Source: Cystobacter fuscus DSM 2262 (lineage in GTDB: Bacteria > Myxococcota > Myxococcia > Myxococcales > Myxococcaceae). From it: a stretch of 64,000 nucleotides of DNA. The notes under the pieces were generated by a model. The model did not search any database, was not told the DNA's origin, and saw only the letters and a list, made by a program, of their open reading frames with translations. Shown piece by piece: positions 46,210 to 55,156 of this stretch (the first letter of the stretch is position 1; each line of letters opens with the position of its first letter). The position numbers were made by a program, and so were the translations under genes. Location: the NCBI RefSeq assembly GCF_000335475.2, contig NZ_ANAH02000064.1:124001-188000 (forward strand), read 5' to 3'.

Positions 46210-46884
46210 ATGGCGGTGGAACGGGAAGTCGAGGTGATGGCGGGAGAGGCGAGGCTGGGCGGGACGCTCGCGGTACCGGAGGGAGCTCAGGGGCTGGTCA
46301 TCTTCGCGCATGGCAGTGGGAGCAGCCGGCACAGCCCGCGCAACCGCTACGTGGCGTACTCGTTGCGGACGGTGGGGTTGGGGACGCTGCTGTTCGATCT
46401 GCTGACGGAGGACGAGGAGGCGGAGGACGAGGTCACGGAGGCGCTACGCTTCGACATCGACTTCCTGGCGGGGCGGCTGGGGGAGGTGACGGACTGGGTG
46501 TTCCGGCATCCGGAGTTGAGCCGCCTGCGGGTGGGCTACTTCGGCTCGAGCACGGGGGCGGCGGCGGCGCTGGTGGCGGCGGCGGAGCGGACGGAGGCCA
46601 TTGGGGCGGTGGTGTCGCGGGGAGGCAGGCCGGACCTGGCGGGGGGCGCACTGGCGCGGGTGCGGGCGCCGACGCTGCTCCTCGTGGGCGGGGCGGATGA
46701 CGTCGTGCTGGAGCTGAACCAGGAGGCGCTGGAGCGGCTGCGCTCGCCCAAGGCGCTGGAGGTGATTCCGGGGGCGACGCACCTGTTCCCCGAACCGGGC
46801 GCGCTGGAGCGGGTGGCGGCGATAGCGGGGGGCTGGTTCGTGCACTTCCTCGGCGGCACGCTGGAACTCGAGACGAGGCCCTGA
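46210..46884 (+). CDS. Dienelactone-hydrolase-like alpha/beta hydrolase
   Basis: This 224-residue hydrolase has the oxyanion-region motif FAHGSGSSRHS, the nucleophile elbow VGYFGSSTGAAAAL, and a catalytic Asp/His pair in GGADDVVL and GATHLF. I chose ATG 46210 because AGGAGG lies six bases upstream at 46198-46203. An in-frame GTG at 46180 would overlap the PRTase gene. It is co-transcribed with the PRTase gene and a joint function is likely but undefined. Confidence 0.85.
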   Translation: MAVEREVEVMAGEARLGGTLAVPEGAQGLVIFAHGSGSSRHSPRNRYVAYSLRTVGLGTLLFDLLTEDEEAEDEVTEALRFDIDFLAGRLGEVTDWVFRHPELSRLRVGYFGSSTGAAAALVAAAERTEAIGAVVSRGGRPDLAGGALARVRAPTLLLVGGADDVVLELNQEALERLRSPKALEVIPGATHLFPEPGALERVAAIAGGWFVHFLGGTLELETRP

Positions 46885-46961
46885 GGCGCGGCCCACCCTG
46901 CACGCGCGAACGCAGCCGCCCGGCGGTGGGGAACGCTCCTGGGGCCACCTTCGCACGTGCA

Positions 46962-49187
46962 TCAAGGGTTGAGCGGCCGGGCCGCCTCGCGGAGCGCGGC
47001 CAGGCGCTGGGGCGTCAGGGGCAACTCCCGCGCCCGGAGGCCCGTCGCGTCGAAGACGGCGTTGGCCAGGGCCGCCGCCGTGGGCCCCTGCGTGGCCTCT
47101 CCGGCTCCCAGGAAGGGCTCGCCCGGGCGGTCGATGAGCGCGACCTCCACGGGCGGCACCTCCGAGAAGGTGAGCACCGGGTAGCTGCTCCAATCGCGCG
47201 AGAGGATGCGCCGCGCGTCGTGACGGACCTCCTCCTTGAGACACCAGCTCAGGGTCTGGATGAGGCCGCCCTCGAGCTGGTTGGTGAGCCCGTCGGGGTT
47301 GACGATCTCTCCGGCGTCGGCGGCCAGCACGGCCCGCGTCACCCGGAGCGCGTGGGTGGTGGGCTCCACGAAGACCTCGAGTCCCACGGCGCAGTAGCTC
47401 GCGAGGTTCTTGTAGCGCGCGAAGCCAAGGCCCCGCCCATGGTGGGGGGGCAGGGGACGCGCGGAGCCGCCCAGGAGTTCGGCCGCCTTGCGCAGGACGT
47501 CCTTCGCGCGGGGATCCTCCAGGTGGTGCAGCCGGTAGTCGAGCGGCGCCACGCCCGCCGCATGGGCCAGCTCGTCCATGAAGCTCTCGATGGAGAAGAC
47601 ATTCGCGAGGGCGCCGAGACTGCGGTGGGACGAGGTCCGCACGGGCATCTCGGTGACGAAGTGCGTGGTCACCCGCCGCCCGGGAAACGCGTAGAGCGGA
47701 ATGGCGTTGCGGTCGGCGGCGTAGTTGGGCGGCCCGCCATTCCTGGGGGTGGGCTGGGGAAAGGGTTTGGCCAGGGACCGGCCCGCGAGCAGGTTGCCGG
47801 GCTCACCCCCCGGCCGCGTGCCATGCGACGTGGACCACAGCTCGTACGTCCAGTCGAGCACGTGGCCCGCCGCGTCCACGCTGGCGCGCACCTTCGTCAC
47901 CATCGCCGGGCCATAGGGCTCGCACATGTGCTCGTCCTGGCGCGACCACTGCACCCGGACGGGGCGGCCGGGCAGGGCGCGAGCGAGGAGCGCGGCGTCC
48001 GCGGCGGCATCATCCGCCCCGTTGTGGCCATAGCAGCCCGAGCCACTCAGGTGCCTTCCCCACACCTTCTCCGCGGGCAGGCCCAGCATCTTCGCGATCG
48101 CCGCGCTCGTCTCGAAGATGGTCTGGCTGTGGCAGTGGAGCGTCAGCACGTCTCCGTCCCAGTGCGCCACCGCGCAGGACGGGCCGATGGAGCCGTGCAT
48201 CACATACGGGCGGCGGTAGCTCGCCTCCAGGGTCCGCGCCGGGGCGGGACCCTCCGGGCGCTCGGCGTGGTCGATGACCGTGTCCTGGGTCTTCTGTCCC
48301 AGCAGCCAGGCGTAGGGGTCCTCCGGAAGACGGGCGTGTTCTCGCCACCGGGCGCTCGCCGCGAGGCGCGTCGCCGCCTTGTGGGCCTGCCACTCCTTCT
48401 CCGCGATGACGCCCAGGAAGTCCCCGTCGCGCACCACCCCGAGCACTCCCGGCATGTCCCGCACGGAGGCCACGTCGGCCTCGAGGAGCGTGGCGCCCTG
48501 GGAAGGGGCCCGCACGACACGGCCATGCGCCAGTTGGTCGGGACGCAGATCCTGCACGAAGCTCGGCTCGCCGGTGAGCTTGCCGGGAAGATCCACGCGC
48601 GCGATGGGCTGGCCGATGTAGCGCCGCGCGGAGGCGGGCTTGGGCGCGACGGTGCCCGTGGCCTTCCGGTTCCAGGTGCGTCCCCCCATCAAGCGCCAAT
48701 AGGTGATGGACTTGCCCCCGGTGGAATCGGTGACGGTGCCGTCCTGGACCGTCAACCGGGAGACGGGAACGCCCAGCCGCTCGCCGGCCATGGCCAGCAG
48801 GAGAGAGCGCGCCTCGGCGGCGGCGGCGCGCACCGCCACGCCTCCTTCGGGCATGGACATGCTCCCCGCCGTGGCCCCCTGGCGGGGCGAGTGCCGGGTG
48901 TCACCGGAGACGATGACCAGCCGGGACAGCTCGACGTCCAGCTCGTCGGCGCACAGCTGCGCGAAGGCCGTCAGGATGCCCTGGCCCAGCTCCACCTTGC
49001 CCGTCTTGAGCGTGACCGCGCCGTCCGCGCCGATGCGCAACCAGGCGTCGAGCTGGGGATTGCGCTGGAGATCTCCCGGGAGCTTCCCGGGTGCCGTCTG
49101 CGCTCCGAGTCCCGGCGGACCCGCGAGGGAGAAGGCCAGCACCAGCGCGCCCTGGAGCACCGCTCGCCGCTCGATGCGCGTGCTCAT
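46962..49187 (-). CDS. Molybdopterin-dependent aldehyde/isoquinoline oxidoreductase, large subunit (IorB-like)
   Basis: This is a 741-residue xanthine-oxidase-family subunit. The N-terminus has a twin-arginine-like signal (ERRAVLQGALVLAFSLAG), typical of the periplasmic IorB branch. The molybdopterin-binding halves include GKVELGQGILTAF and VQWSRQDEH, and the catalytic Glu is in GAGEATQGP near the C-terminus. It hydroxylates an N-heterocycle or aldehyde. It overlaps the Fe-S subunit stop as ATGA, and the di-haem cytochrome nearby could be its electron acceptor. Confidence 0.9.
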   Translation of the reverse strand: MSTRIERRAVLQGALVLAFSLAGPPGLGAQTAPGKLPGDLQRNPQLDAWLRIGADGAVTLKTGKVELGQGILTAFAQLCADELDVELSRLVIVSGDTRHSPRQGATAGSMSMPEGGVAVRAAAAEARSLLLAMAGERLGVPVSRLTVQDGTVTDSTGGKSITYWRLMGGRTWNRKATGTVAPKPASARRYIGQPIARVDLPGKLTGEPSFVQDLRPDQLAHGRVVRAPSQGATLLEADVASVRDMPGVLGVVRDGDFLGVIAEKEWQAHKAATRLAASARWREHARLPEDPYAWLLGQKTQDTVIDHAERPEGPAPARTLEASYRRPYVMHGSIGPSCAVAHWDGDVLTLHCHSQTIFETSAAIAKMLGLPAEKVWGRHLSGSGCYGHNGADDAAADAALLARALPGRPVRVQWSRQDEHMCEPYGPAMVTKVRASVDAAGHVLDWTYELWSTSHGTRPGGEPGNLLAGRSLAKPFPQPTPRNGGPPNYAADRNAIPLYAFPGRRVTTHFVTEMPVRTSSHRSLGALANVFSIESFMDELAHAAGVAPLDYRLHHLEDPRAKDVLRKAAELLGGSARPLPPHHGRGLGFARYKNLASYCAVGLEVFVEPTTHALRVTRAVLAADAGEIVNPDGLTNQLEGGLIQTLSWCLKEEVRHDARRILSRDWSSYPVLTFSEVPPVEVALIDRPGEPFLGAGEATQGPTAAALANAVFDATGLRARELPLTPQRLAALREAARPLNP

Positions 49188-49651
49188 CGCTGACGCTCCG
49201 CCGCGGCGCGCTGGATGGCGCGCACGATGCGGTTGTGCGAGCCACACCGGCACAGATTGGCGTCCAGGGCGGTGCGGATCTCCGCCTCGCTCGGCGCGGG
49301 CTTTTCCCGCAGCAGCGCCTCGGCCGCGAGGATCATCCCCGGAATGCAGTACGCGCACTGTCCCGCCTGCTCGGCCAGGAAGGCGCGCTGGAGCGGGTGC
49401 GGCGTCCCATCCGGTGCGCGCAGACCCTCGAGCGTGGTGATCGCGCGGCCACTCAGCGAGGCGGCGGGAACGAAACACGAGCGCAGGGGAGCGCCATCGC
49501 TCAGCACGGTGCAGGCGCCACACTGGCCCACGCCGCATCCATATCTGGCGCCATTGAGCCCCAGCTCGTCGCGCAGGACGTAGAGCAGGGGCGTGTCCTC
49601 GTCGGTGTCGATGGAGTGGGTCGCTCCATTGACGGTCAGCGTGAAGGCCAT
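49184..49651 (-). CDS. [2Fe-2S] small subunit of the molybdenum hydroxylase (IorA-like)
   Basis: This 155-residue subunit has the plant-ferredoxin cluster motif CGVGQCGACTV at about 39-49 plus a fourth Cys in RSC. The second cluster domain has CAYCIPGMIL and CRCGSH. It carries electrons from the Mo centre of the large subunit. It is translated first and coupled to the large subunit through an ATGA overlap. Confidence 0.92.
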   Translation of the reverse strand: MAFTLTVNGATHSIDTDEDTPLLYVLRDELGLNGARYGCGVGQCGACTVLSDGAPLRSCFVPAASLSGRAITTLEGLRAPDGTPHPLQRAFLAEQAGQCAYCIPGMILAAEALLREKPAPSEAEIRTALDANLCRCGSHNRIVRAIQRAAAERQR

Positions 49652-49791
49652 GGCCGGAGCCTAACAATCCCCATTTCCCCCGCCCTCACGCTGGCGAGGA
49701 GAACCCGGTGAAGTGTCCACTCGCGAGGAGGAGACGTGCTCGTCCGCGGGGCTCGTGAGGCTGGCCCACCTCGTTCGTGGGTTCGCGCCCA
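49652..49791. other. 140-bp gap with a 37-bp sequence shared with 56631-56667
   Basis: Between the Fe-S subunit start and the LysR stop codon lies no gene. Bases 49714-49750 are identical to 56631-56667 at 33 of 37 positions. In the minus-strand direction both can be read as (A/S)-E/D-EHVSS, which at 56 kb is the very end of the sterol desaturase. It may be a remnant of a related gene end or a small repeat. Confidence 0.4.
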
Positions 49792-50709
49792 TCAGGCACG
49801 CGGCCTCTTCTTCCGTGGAGCCGCCTCGCGGGCCACGTCCACGAAGGCCCGCAGCGCGGGCGATACCTGCGCACGGCTGGGGAAGTAGAGGAACAGGCCC
49901 GGCACCAACGCCGCGTAGGGCTCCAGCACCACGCGCAGGGTGCCTCGCCGCAGTTCCTCCGTCACCATGGGCTCGAACGCGTAGGCGAGCCCCACCCCGG
50001 CCTCCGCCATCCGCAGCAGCAGGTGGGTGTCCGAGGTGATGACGGGCCCCCGCACCGGCACGCGCCAGCTCCGCGGCCCGCGCTCCAGCTCCCACTGGTA
50101 GATGCCTGACGTCGTGGGGGAGCGGATGCAGATGCAGTCATGGGACAGCAGGTCGTCCGGCGTCTCCGGCGTGCCCCTGCGCTCCAGGTAAGAGGGCGCG
50201 GCCACCACCACGAACCGGCACGCGTCCGACAGCCGGACCTGCACCATGTCCCGCTCGATGGACTCCGTCAGCCGGATCCCCGCGTCCAGCCCCTCGGCCA
50301 CGATGTCCACGAAGCGGTCCTCCACCCGGACGTCCACCTCCACCTTCGGGTAGCGCGCGAGGAACCGTGGCAGCAGCGGCGCGATGAGGGTGGACACCGC
50401 GATGGTGGGAACCGTCAGCCGCACCCGGCCCGTTACCTCCCCTGGCTGCACCGCGGCCGTCTTCAGCGCCTCCATCGCCTGGTCCATCGCCGGCCCGGCG
50501 TTCTCCAGCAGGCGCCGCCCCGCCTCCGTCAGCGCCACGCTCCGGGAGGTCCGCGTGAGCAGGGGGACGCCAAGCCTCTCCTCGAGCTGGCGGACGGACT
50601 GGCTCAGCGCGGAGGGAGAGACGCCGAGTTCGGCGGCGGCGGCCGTGAAGCCGCGCTTCCGGGCCACGACGAGGAACGCATTCAGGGCATTGAGCGGGGT
50701 GAAGGCCAT
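49792..50709 (-). CDS. LysR-family transcriptional regulator
   Basis: This 305-residue regulator has the N-terminal winged helix-turn-helix (FTAAAAELGVSPSALSQSVRQLEERLG region, about 21-46, cited by position) and a periplasmic-binding-like effector domain. It is divergent from the alcohol dehydrogenase gene across a 114-base gap and probably controls it in response to an unknown effector. It is of the CrgA-like subgroup that often governs oxidoreductases. Confidence 0.88.
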   Translation of the reverse strand: MAFTPLNALNAFLVVARKRGFTAAAAELGVSPSALSQSVRQLEERLGVPLLTRTSRSVALTEAGRRLLENAGPAMDQAMEALKTAAVQPGEVTGRVRLTVPTIAVSTLIAPLLPRFLARYPKVEVDVRVEDRFVDIVAEGLDAGIRLTESIERDMVQVRLSDACRFVVVAAPSYLERRGTPETPDDLLSHDCICIRSPTTSGIYQWELERGPRSWRVPVRGPVITSDTHLLLRMAEAGVGLAYAFEPMVTEELRRGTLRVVLEPYAALVPGLFLYFPSRAQVSPALRAFVDVAREAAPRKKRPRA

Positions 50710-50823
50710 CTTGAAGTATTTCTAAATGGCCCATGTGGATCCCGCCACTTTCGCCCACTGGCCCCGGAGCGCATAACTGGGGGCGAGTGGCCCCCAGGTC
50801 ACGAAAACTCCAAGGACAACCCC

Positions 50824-51876
50824 ATGCCGAAGACTCCTGCCTATGCCGCCCCCGCCGCTGGAAAGCCGCTGGCGCCCTTCTCGTTCGAGCAGCGCGAGGT
50901 CGGCCCCCATGACGTGCTCATCGACATCCTCTACAGCGGGGTCTGCCACTCCGACATCCACCAGGCCCGTGACGAGTGGGGCGGCGCCATCTTCCCCATG
51001 GTGCCGGGCCACGAGATCATCGGCCGCGTCAAGCAGGTGGGCCAGCACGTCACGAAGCTGAAGGTGGGCGACATGGCGGGCGTCGGCTGCATGGTGGACT
51101 CGTGCCGCGACTGCCAGACGTGCCGCCGCGACCTGGAGCAGTTCTGCGAGCGGGGCATGGCCTCCACGTACAACGGCACGTACATGGACCGGAAGACGCC
51201 GACCTACGGCGGCTACGCGTCCCGCATCGTCGTCACCGAGCACTTCGCGCTGAAGGTGCCCGCGGGGCTCGACCCCGCCGCCGCCGCGCCGCTGTTGTGC
51301 GCCGGCATCACCACGTACTCGCCGCTGCGCCAGTGGAACTGCAAGAAGGGTGACCGCGTGGGCGTGGTGGGCCTGGGCGGGCTGGGCCACATGGCCGTGA
51401 AGCTCGCCGCGTCCATGGGCGCGGAGGTGACGGTGCTCAGCACGTCCCGCACCAAGGAGGCCGACGCGCGCCGCCTGGGCGCCCAGGGCTTCGAGGTCAC
51501 CAAGGACGCGGACACCTTCAAGAAGCTGTCGGGCCGCTTCGATCTCATCATCGACACCATCTCCGCCCCGCATGACTACAACCAGTACCTGGGCATGCTG
51601 CGCCCCCAGGGCACGCTGGTGGTGGTCGGCGTGCCGCCGGAGGCGGTGCCCGTGCACGCGTTCTCGCTCATCGGCGGGAACAAGCGCCTGGTCGGGTCGA
51701 TGATCGGCGGCATCGCCGAGACGCAGGAGATGCTCGACTACTGCGCGAAGCACAACATCGTGTCGGACATCGAGATCATCCCCATCCAGAAGATCAACGA
51801 GGCCTACGAGCGCATGATGAAGGGCGACGTGCGCTACCGCTTCGTCATCGACATCGCGAGCCTCGAGCGCGCGTAG
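50824..51876 (+). CDS. Zinc-dependent NAD(P)-alcohol dehydrogenase (CAD/YahK-like)
   Basis: This 350-residue medium-chain dehydrogenase has catalytic zinc ligands Cys in GVCHSDIH and His-Glu in GHEIIG, and structural zinc cysteines in CMVDSCRDCQTCRRDLEQFC. The Rossmann motif is GLGGLGHMAVKLA. It is of the broad-substrate cinnamyl-alcohol/aldehyde reductase group. Divergent from the LysR gene, which probably regulates it. Confidence 0.92.
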   Translation: MPKTPAYAAPAAGKPLAPFSFEQREVGPHDVLIDILYSGVCHSDIHQARDEWGGAIFPMVPGHEIIGRVKQVGQHVTKLKVGDMAGVGCMVDSCRDCQTCRRDLEQFCERGMASTYNGTYMDRKTPTYGGYASRIVVTEHFALKVPAGLDPAAAAPLLCAGITTYSPLRQWNCKKGDRVGVVGLGGLGHMAVKLAASMGAEVTVLSTSRTKEADARRLGAQGFEVTKDADTFKKLSGRFDLIIDTISAPHDYNQYLGMLRPQGTLVVVGVPPEAVPVHAFSLIGGNKRLVGSMIGGIAETQEMLDYCAKHNIVSDIEIIPIQKINEAYERMMKGDVRYRFVIDIASLERA

Positions 51877-51943
51877 CGCGAGTGCGTCCGCTCGGCGCGG
51901 CGGTGGATGAAGACCGTGGCGCCCGGGGGCACCCCCTCGCTCC

Positions 51944-53563
51944 TCACATCTCCTCGAGCGCCGACGCGGGCTCGGGCTTGCGCTCCGGTACCTCGGTGAG
52001 GGTCGCCTCGGTGAGCAGCAGCGTGCCCGCCACCGACACCGCGTTCTCCAGCGCCACGCGCACCACCTTCGTCGGATCGATGATGCCCGCCTCCAGCAGA
52101 TCCACGTACGTGGAGTGCGCGGCGTCGAAGCCGAAGCTGCCCTGGCCGGTGCGCATCCGCTCCACCACCACGCCCCCGTCCACCCCGGAGTTCTCGGCGA
52201 TCTGCCGCGTGGGGGCCTCGAGCGCGTGGCGCAGGATGCGCAGGCCCACCTTCTCGTCCCCCTCCGTCCGTGCCTCCTCCTGGGCCACGGCGTCGCTCGC
52301 GCGCAGCAGGGCGAGGCCGCACCCGGGCACCACCCCCTCGGCCACCGCGGCCTGAGTGGAGTGGATGGCGTCATCCAGCGCCTCCTTGTGGCTCTTCATC
52401 GCGGCCTCGGTGGGGGCTCCCACGCGAATCACCGCGACACCGCCCACCAGCTTGGCGATGCGCTCCTCCAGCTTCTCACGGTCGTAGTCGCTCGTCGTCT
52501 CCTGCTTCTGCTGGCGCAGCAGCGCGGCACGCGCCTGGATGGCCTTCTTGTCCCCGGCCCCGCCGACGAGGGTGGTGTCCTCCTGTGTCACCACCACCCG
52601 CTCGGCCCGGCCGAGGTCGTCGGGGCCCACGTGTTCGAGCTTCTTGCCCAGCTCCTGGGCCACCACCCTGCCGCCCGTGAGCACGGCGATGTCCTCGAGT
52701 ATCGCCTTGCGCCGGTCTCCGAAGCCGGGCGCCTTCACCGCCACGCAGTGGAGCATCCCCCGCAGCTTGTTGACCACCAACGTGGCGAGCGCCTCGCCCT
52801 CCACGTCCTCCGCGATGATGAGCAGGGGCCTGCCCATCTGGACCACCTGCTCGAGCAGCGGGACGAGGTCCTTCATGACTCCAATCTTCGGCTCGTGCAG
52901 CAGGATCACCGGCTGCTCGAGGACGCACTCCATCCTGGCCGGATCGGTGACGAAGTAGGGGGAGAGATAGCCATGGTCGAACTGCATGCCCTCCACGACC
53001 TCGAGCACGGTCTCGGTGCCCTTGGCCTCCTCCAGCGTCACGACTCCCTCCCCGCCCACCCGCTCGATGGCGTCCGCCACGAGCTCCCCGAGCGCGGGGT
53101 CGTTGTGCGCGGCCACGGTGGCCACTTGCGCCTTCTCCTTGCGGCTCGCCACGGGCCGGGAGAGCTTGCGGATGGCCTCCACCGCGACCTGGAGCCCTCG
53201 CTCGAACCCGCGCTTCACGTCCACCGCGCTCGCGCCCGCGACGACGTTGCGCACCCCCTCGGCGAAGAGCGCGTGCGCGAGCAGGGTCGCCGTCGTCGTC
53301 CCATCTCCCACGACGTCGCCCGTCTTCTCCGCCGCCTGGCGCACCATCCGCGCGCCGAGGTTCTCCTCCGGGTCCTTCAACTCCACCTCCTTCGCCACGG
53401 TGACCCCGTCATTGCACACGATGGGGGGCCCATATTTCTTGTCGAGCAGGACGCACCTGGACTTGGGACCGAGCGTCACCCGCACCGCGTCGGCCAGCAG
53501 GGTTGCGCCGTTCAGCACCTTCTCCCGGGCAGCCGAGCGGAAATGAATTTGTTTGTAGGCCAT
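51944..53563 (-). CDS. groEL: GroEL-type chaperonin (60 kDa) paralogue without the GGM tail
   Basis: This 539-residue group I chaperonin has [11 protein letters not shown] and the ATP-site regions ([20 protein letters not shown] and [12 protein letters not shown]). The usual C-terminal GGM repeat is replaced by [16 protein letters not shown]. No groES lies nearby, so it is probably an accessory GroEL that uses a cochaperonin encoded elsewhere. Myxobacteria are known to have more than one groEL with different clients. It folds proteins in the cytoplasm. Confidence 0.92.
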   Translation of the reverse strand: MAYKQIHFRSAAREKVLNGATLLADAVRVTLGPKSRCVLLDKKYGPPIVCNDGVTVAKEVELKDPEENLGARMVRQAAEKTGDVVGDGTTTATLLAHALFAEGVRNVVAGASAVDVKRGFERGLQVAVEAIRKLSRPVASRKEKAQVATVAAHNDPALGELVADAIERVGGEGVVTLEEAKGTETVLEVVEGMQFDHGYLSPYFVTDPARMECVLEQPVILLHEPKIGVMKDLVPLLEQVVQMGRPLLIIAEDVEGEALATLVVNKLRGMLHCVAVKAPGFGDRRKAILEDIAVLTGGRVVAQELGKKLEHVGPDDLGRAERVVVTQEDTTLVGGAGDKKAIQARAALLRQQKQETTSDYDREKLEERIAKLVGGVAVIRVGAPTEAAMKSHKEALDDAIHSTQAAVAEGVVPGCGLALLRASDAVAQEEARTEGDEKVGLRILRHALEAPTRQIAENSGVDGGVVVERMRTGQGSFGFDAAHSTYVDLLEAGIIDPTKVVRVALENAVSVAGTLLLTEATLTEVPERKPEPASALEEM

Positions 53564-53798
53564 GGTCGTGTTCCCCCGCGAGCCAGCGGCTTGGCTCGCT
53601 TGGGGCAACCTTTGGGTCCACGACATGCCGACGCAACTGGCTCGATGGCGGCCGTACTGGCGCGCGAAGGCCCACACCCTCGCGTCTCCCCCGAGACACG
53701 CTGACGTTCCCCTCGGTTGTCCGGGTGGGGGTCCCCACTCTGGACGGCGCCGTGATGGCACGGTGCACGGGGCATGATTCATCTTCCATTCATGGCTC
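53564..53798. other. Gap between GroEL paralogue and Uma2 remnant
   Basis: These 235 bases contain the minus-strand promoter region of the GroEL paralogue. I looked for a CIRCE-type inverted repeat (TTAGCACTC-N9-GAGTGCTAA) and saw none. Confidence 0.35.
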
Positions 53799-54110
53799 CT
53801 CGGAGGGTGGCGGAGAATCCTCGACGGCGAGCCGCGCCTCGGCCCTCGCCCAGCCCGCCAGCCCACCAACGCGGCGCCGCGCCTGGGCGCCTTGCTCTCG
53901 ATGCCCTTCTTGTCCGGCGGAGGGGTCCAGCCCGAGCTGCACCTCGGCCCCCGGCCGGACAAGCGCGTGCCGGACATCGCTGGATGGAAGCGCGAGCGCC
54001 CGCCGCGGGCCGTTGGAGGAGAAGACGCCCCGGAGCACTACGAGCTCGCCCCGGACTGGGTGTGCGAAGTCCTCTCGTCTGGGCCGAGTAGAGGTTCGGC
54101 GGCCTCCTGA
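53799..54110 (+). pseudogene. Uma2-family (PD-(D/E)XK, DUF820) nuclease remnant
   Basis: In frame from about 53799 the translation reads [43 protein letters not shown] and ELAPDWVCEVLSS, then a stop at 54108-54110. These are the middle blocks of Uma2 restriction-like nucleases (the D in VPDIAGW and the E in VCEVLSS are active-site type). A proper start and the last third, after the CEVLS block, are missing. It is a broken copy of a family that is very numerous in myxobacteria. Confidence 0.7.
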
Positions 54111-54366
54111 TGCTGACTGGGCACGCGCGGCACCAGTTGTCCGGCCGGGCGTTCGGGTGCCCCAGGCCGAGCCAGTTCCGATCGAGGCGCACCGCGCCTA
54201 GCGTTTCACTGTGATGCGCGCACGGGAACGGGTGGCGAGCGTGGTGGCAGGCGCGGGAAATGGCCCTGCTGTTCGAGTGGCTGAAAACCAGGTCCCTCTT
54301 TCCGGCGGTACGTCGGCGGCGAGCGGTAGCGCCGAGCCCCGGCCGCGGGCCAGCACAGGAGGCGAC

Positions 54367-55143
54367 ATGATCTTCCGCCAGCTCTTCGAGCCCGAATCCT
54401 CTACGTACACCTACCTCTTGGGCTGCCCGGAGACGGGGCAGGCCGTGCTGATCGACCCGGTGGTCGAAACGCTCGAGCGCGACCTCCAGGTGCTCCAGAC
54501 GCTGGAGTTGAAGCTCGCGTACGTCCTGGAAACGCACATCCATGCGGACCACGTCACGTCCGCCTGCCGGTTGCGCCGCCTCACGGGATGCAAGCTCGCG
54601 GTCCCGGCGATGGAGCGGCTGTCCTGCGCCGACCTCGGCATCGATGAGAAGCAACCGTTGCGCGTGGGGAGCGTGTGCTTCCAGCCCCTCTTCACCCCGG
54701 GGCACACGGACACGCACCACGGCTATCTGGTCGAGTTGCCCGGGGTCCTGCGCGTCTTCACCGGGGATGCGCTCCTGATTGACGGCTGCGGCCGCACGGA
54801 CTTCCAGAGCGGGGACCCGGCGGCGCTCTACCGGTCCATCCACGAGAAGCTCTTCTCGCTGCCGGGCGACACCCTGGTCTATCCGGCGCACGACTACCAG
54901 CACCGCCATGTCTCGACGGTAGCGCAGGAGCGCGAGCGCAACCCCCGCCTCGGTGGCGGCAGGACGCTCGAGGAGTTCATCGCCCTGATGGCGAACCTGA
55001 AGCTCGCCTACCCGAAGAAGATGGACCTCGCCGTGCCCGCCAACCGTCAGTGCGGGGAGTGCCCCTCGGAGGCGCTGGCGCACCTGCACCAGGTAGGCAG
55101 CAGGTCGGAGCAGGGGGTTCCGGCGCCGGATGGGCGGGCGTAG
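54367..55143 (+). CDS. MBL-fold persulfide dioxygenase-like hydrolase (ETHE1/Blh type)
   Basis: This 258-residue metallo-beta-lactamase-fold protein has the motif THIHADH at about 57-63, the GHTDTHHG His, the Asp in GDALLIDGCGRTDF and a late His in YPAHDY. GCGRTDFQSGD is characteristic of ETHE1/persulfide dioxygenases, which oxidise glutathione persulfide to sulfite. The TauE/SafE-type exporter gene that follows 14 bases later fits sulfite removal. The start ATG 54367 is supported by AGGAGG immediately upstream. Confidence 0.88.
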   Translation: MIFRQLFEPESSTYTYLLGCPETGQAVLIDPVVETLERDLQVLQTLELKLAYVLETHIHADHVTSACRLRRLTGCKLAVPAMERLSCADLGIDEKQPLRVGSVCFQPLFTPGHTDTHHGYLVELPGVLRVFTGDALLIDGCGRTDFQSGDPAALYRSIHEKLFSLPGDTLVYPAHDYQHRHVSTVAQERERNPRLGGGRTLEEFIALMANLKLAYPKKMDLAVPANRQCGECPSEALAHLHQVGSRSEQGVPAPDGRA

Positions 55144-55156
55144 GAGGCGCGCGCTC

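Noticed and set aside
46926-49193. 755-codon plus-strand frame opposite the molybdenum hydroxylase
   Set aside because: Antisense composition; the minus-strand gene has all family motifs and ATGA coupling.
53564-53798. CIRCE or heat-shock operator before the GroEL gene
   Set aside because: No TTAGCACTC-N9-GAGTGCTAA-like repeat could be found.
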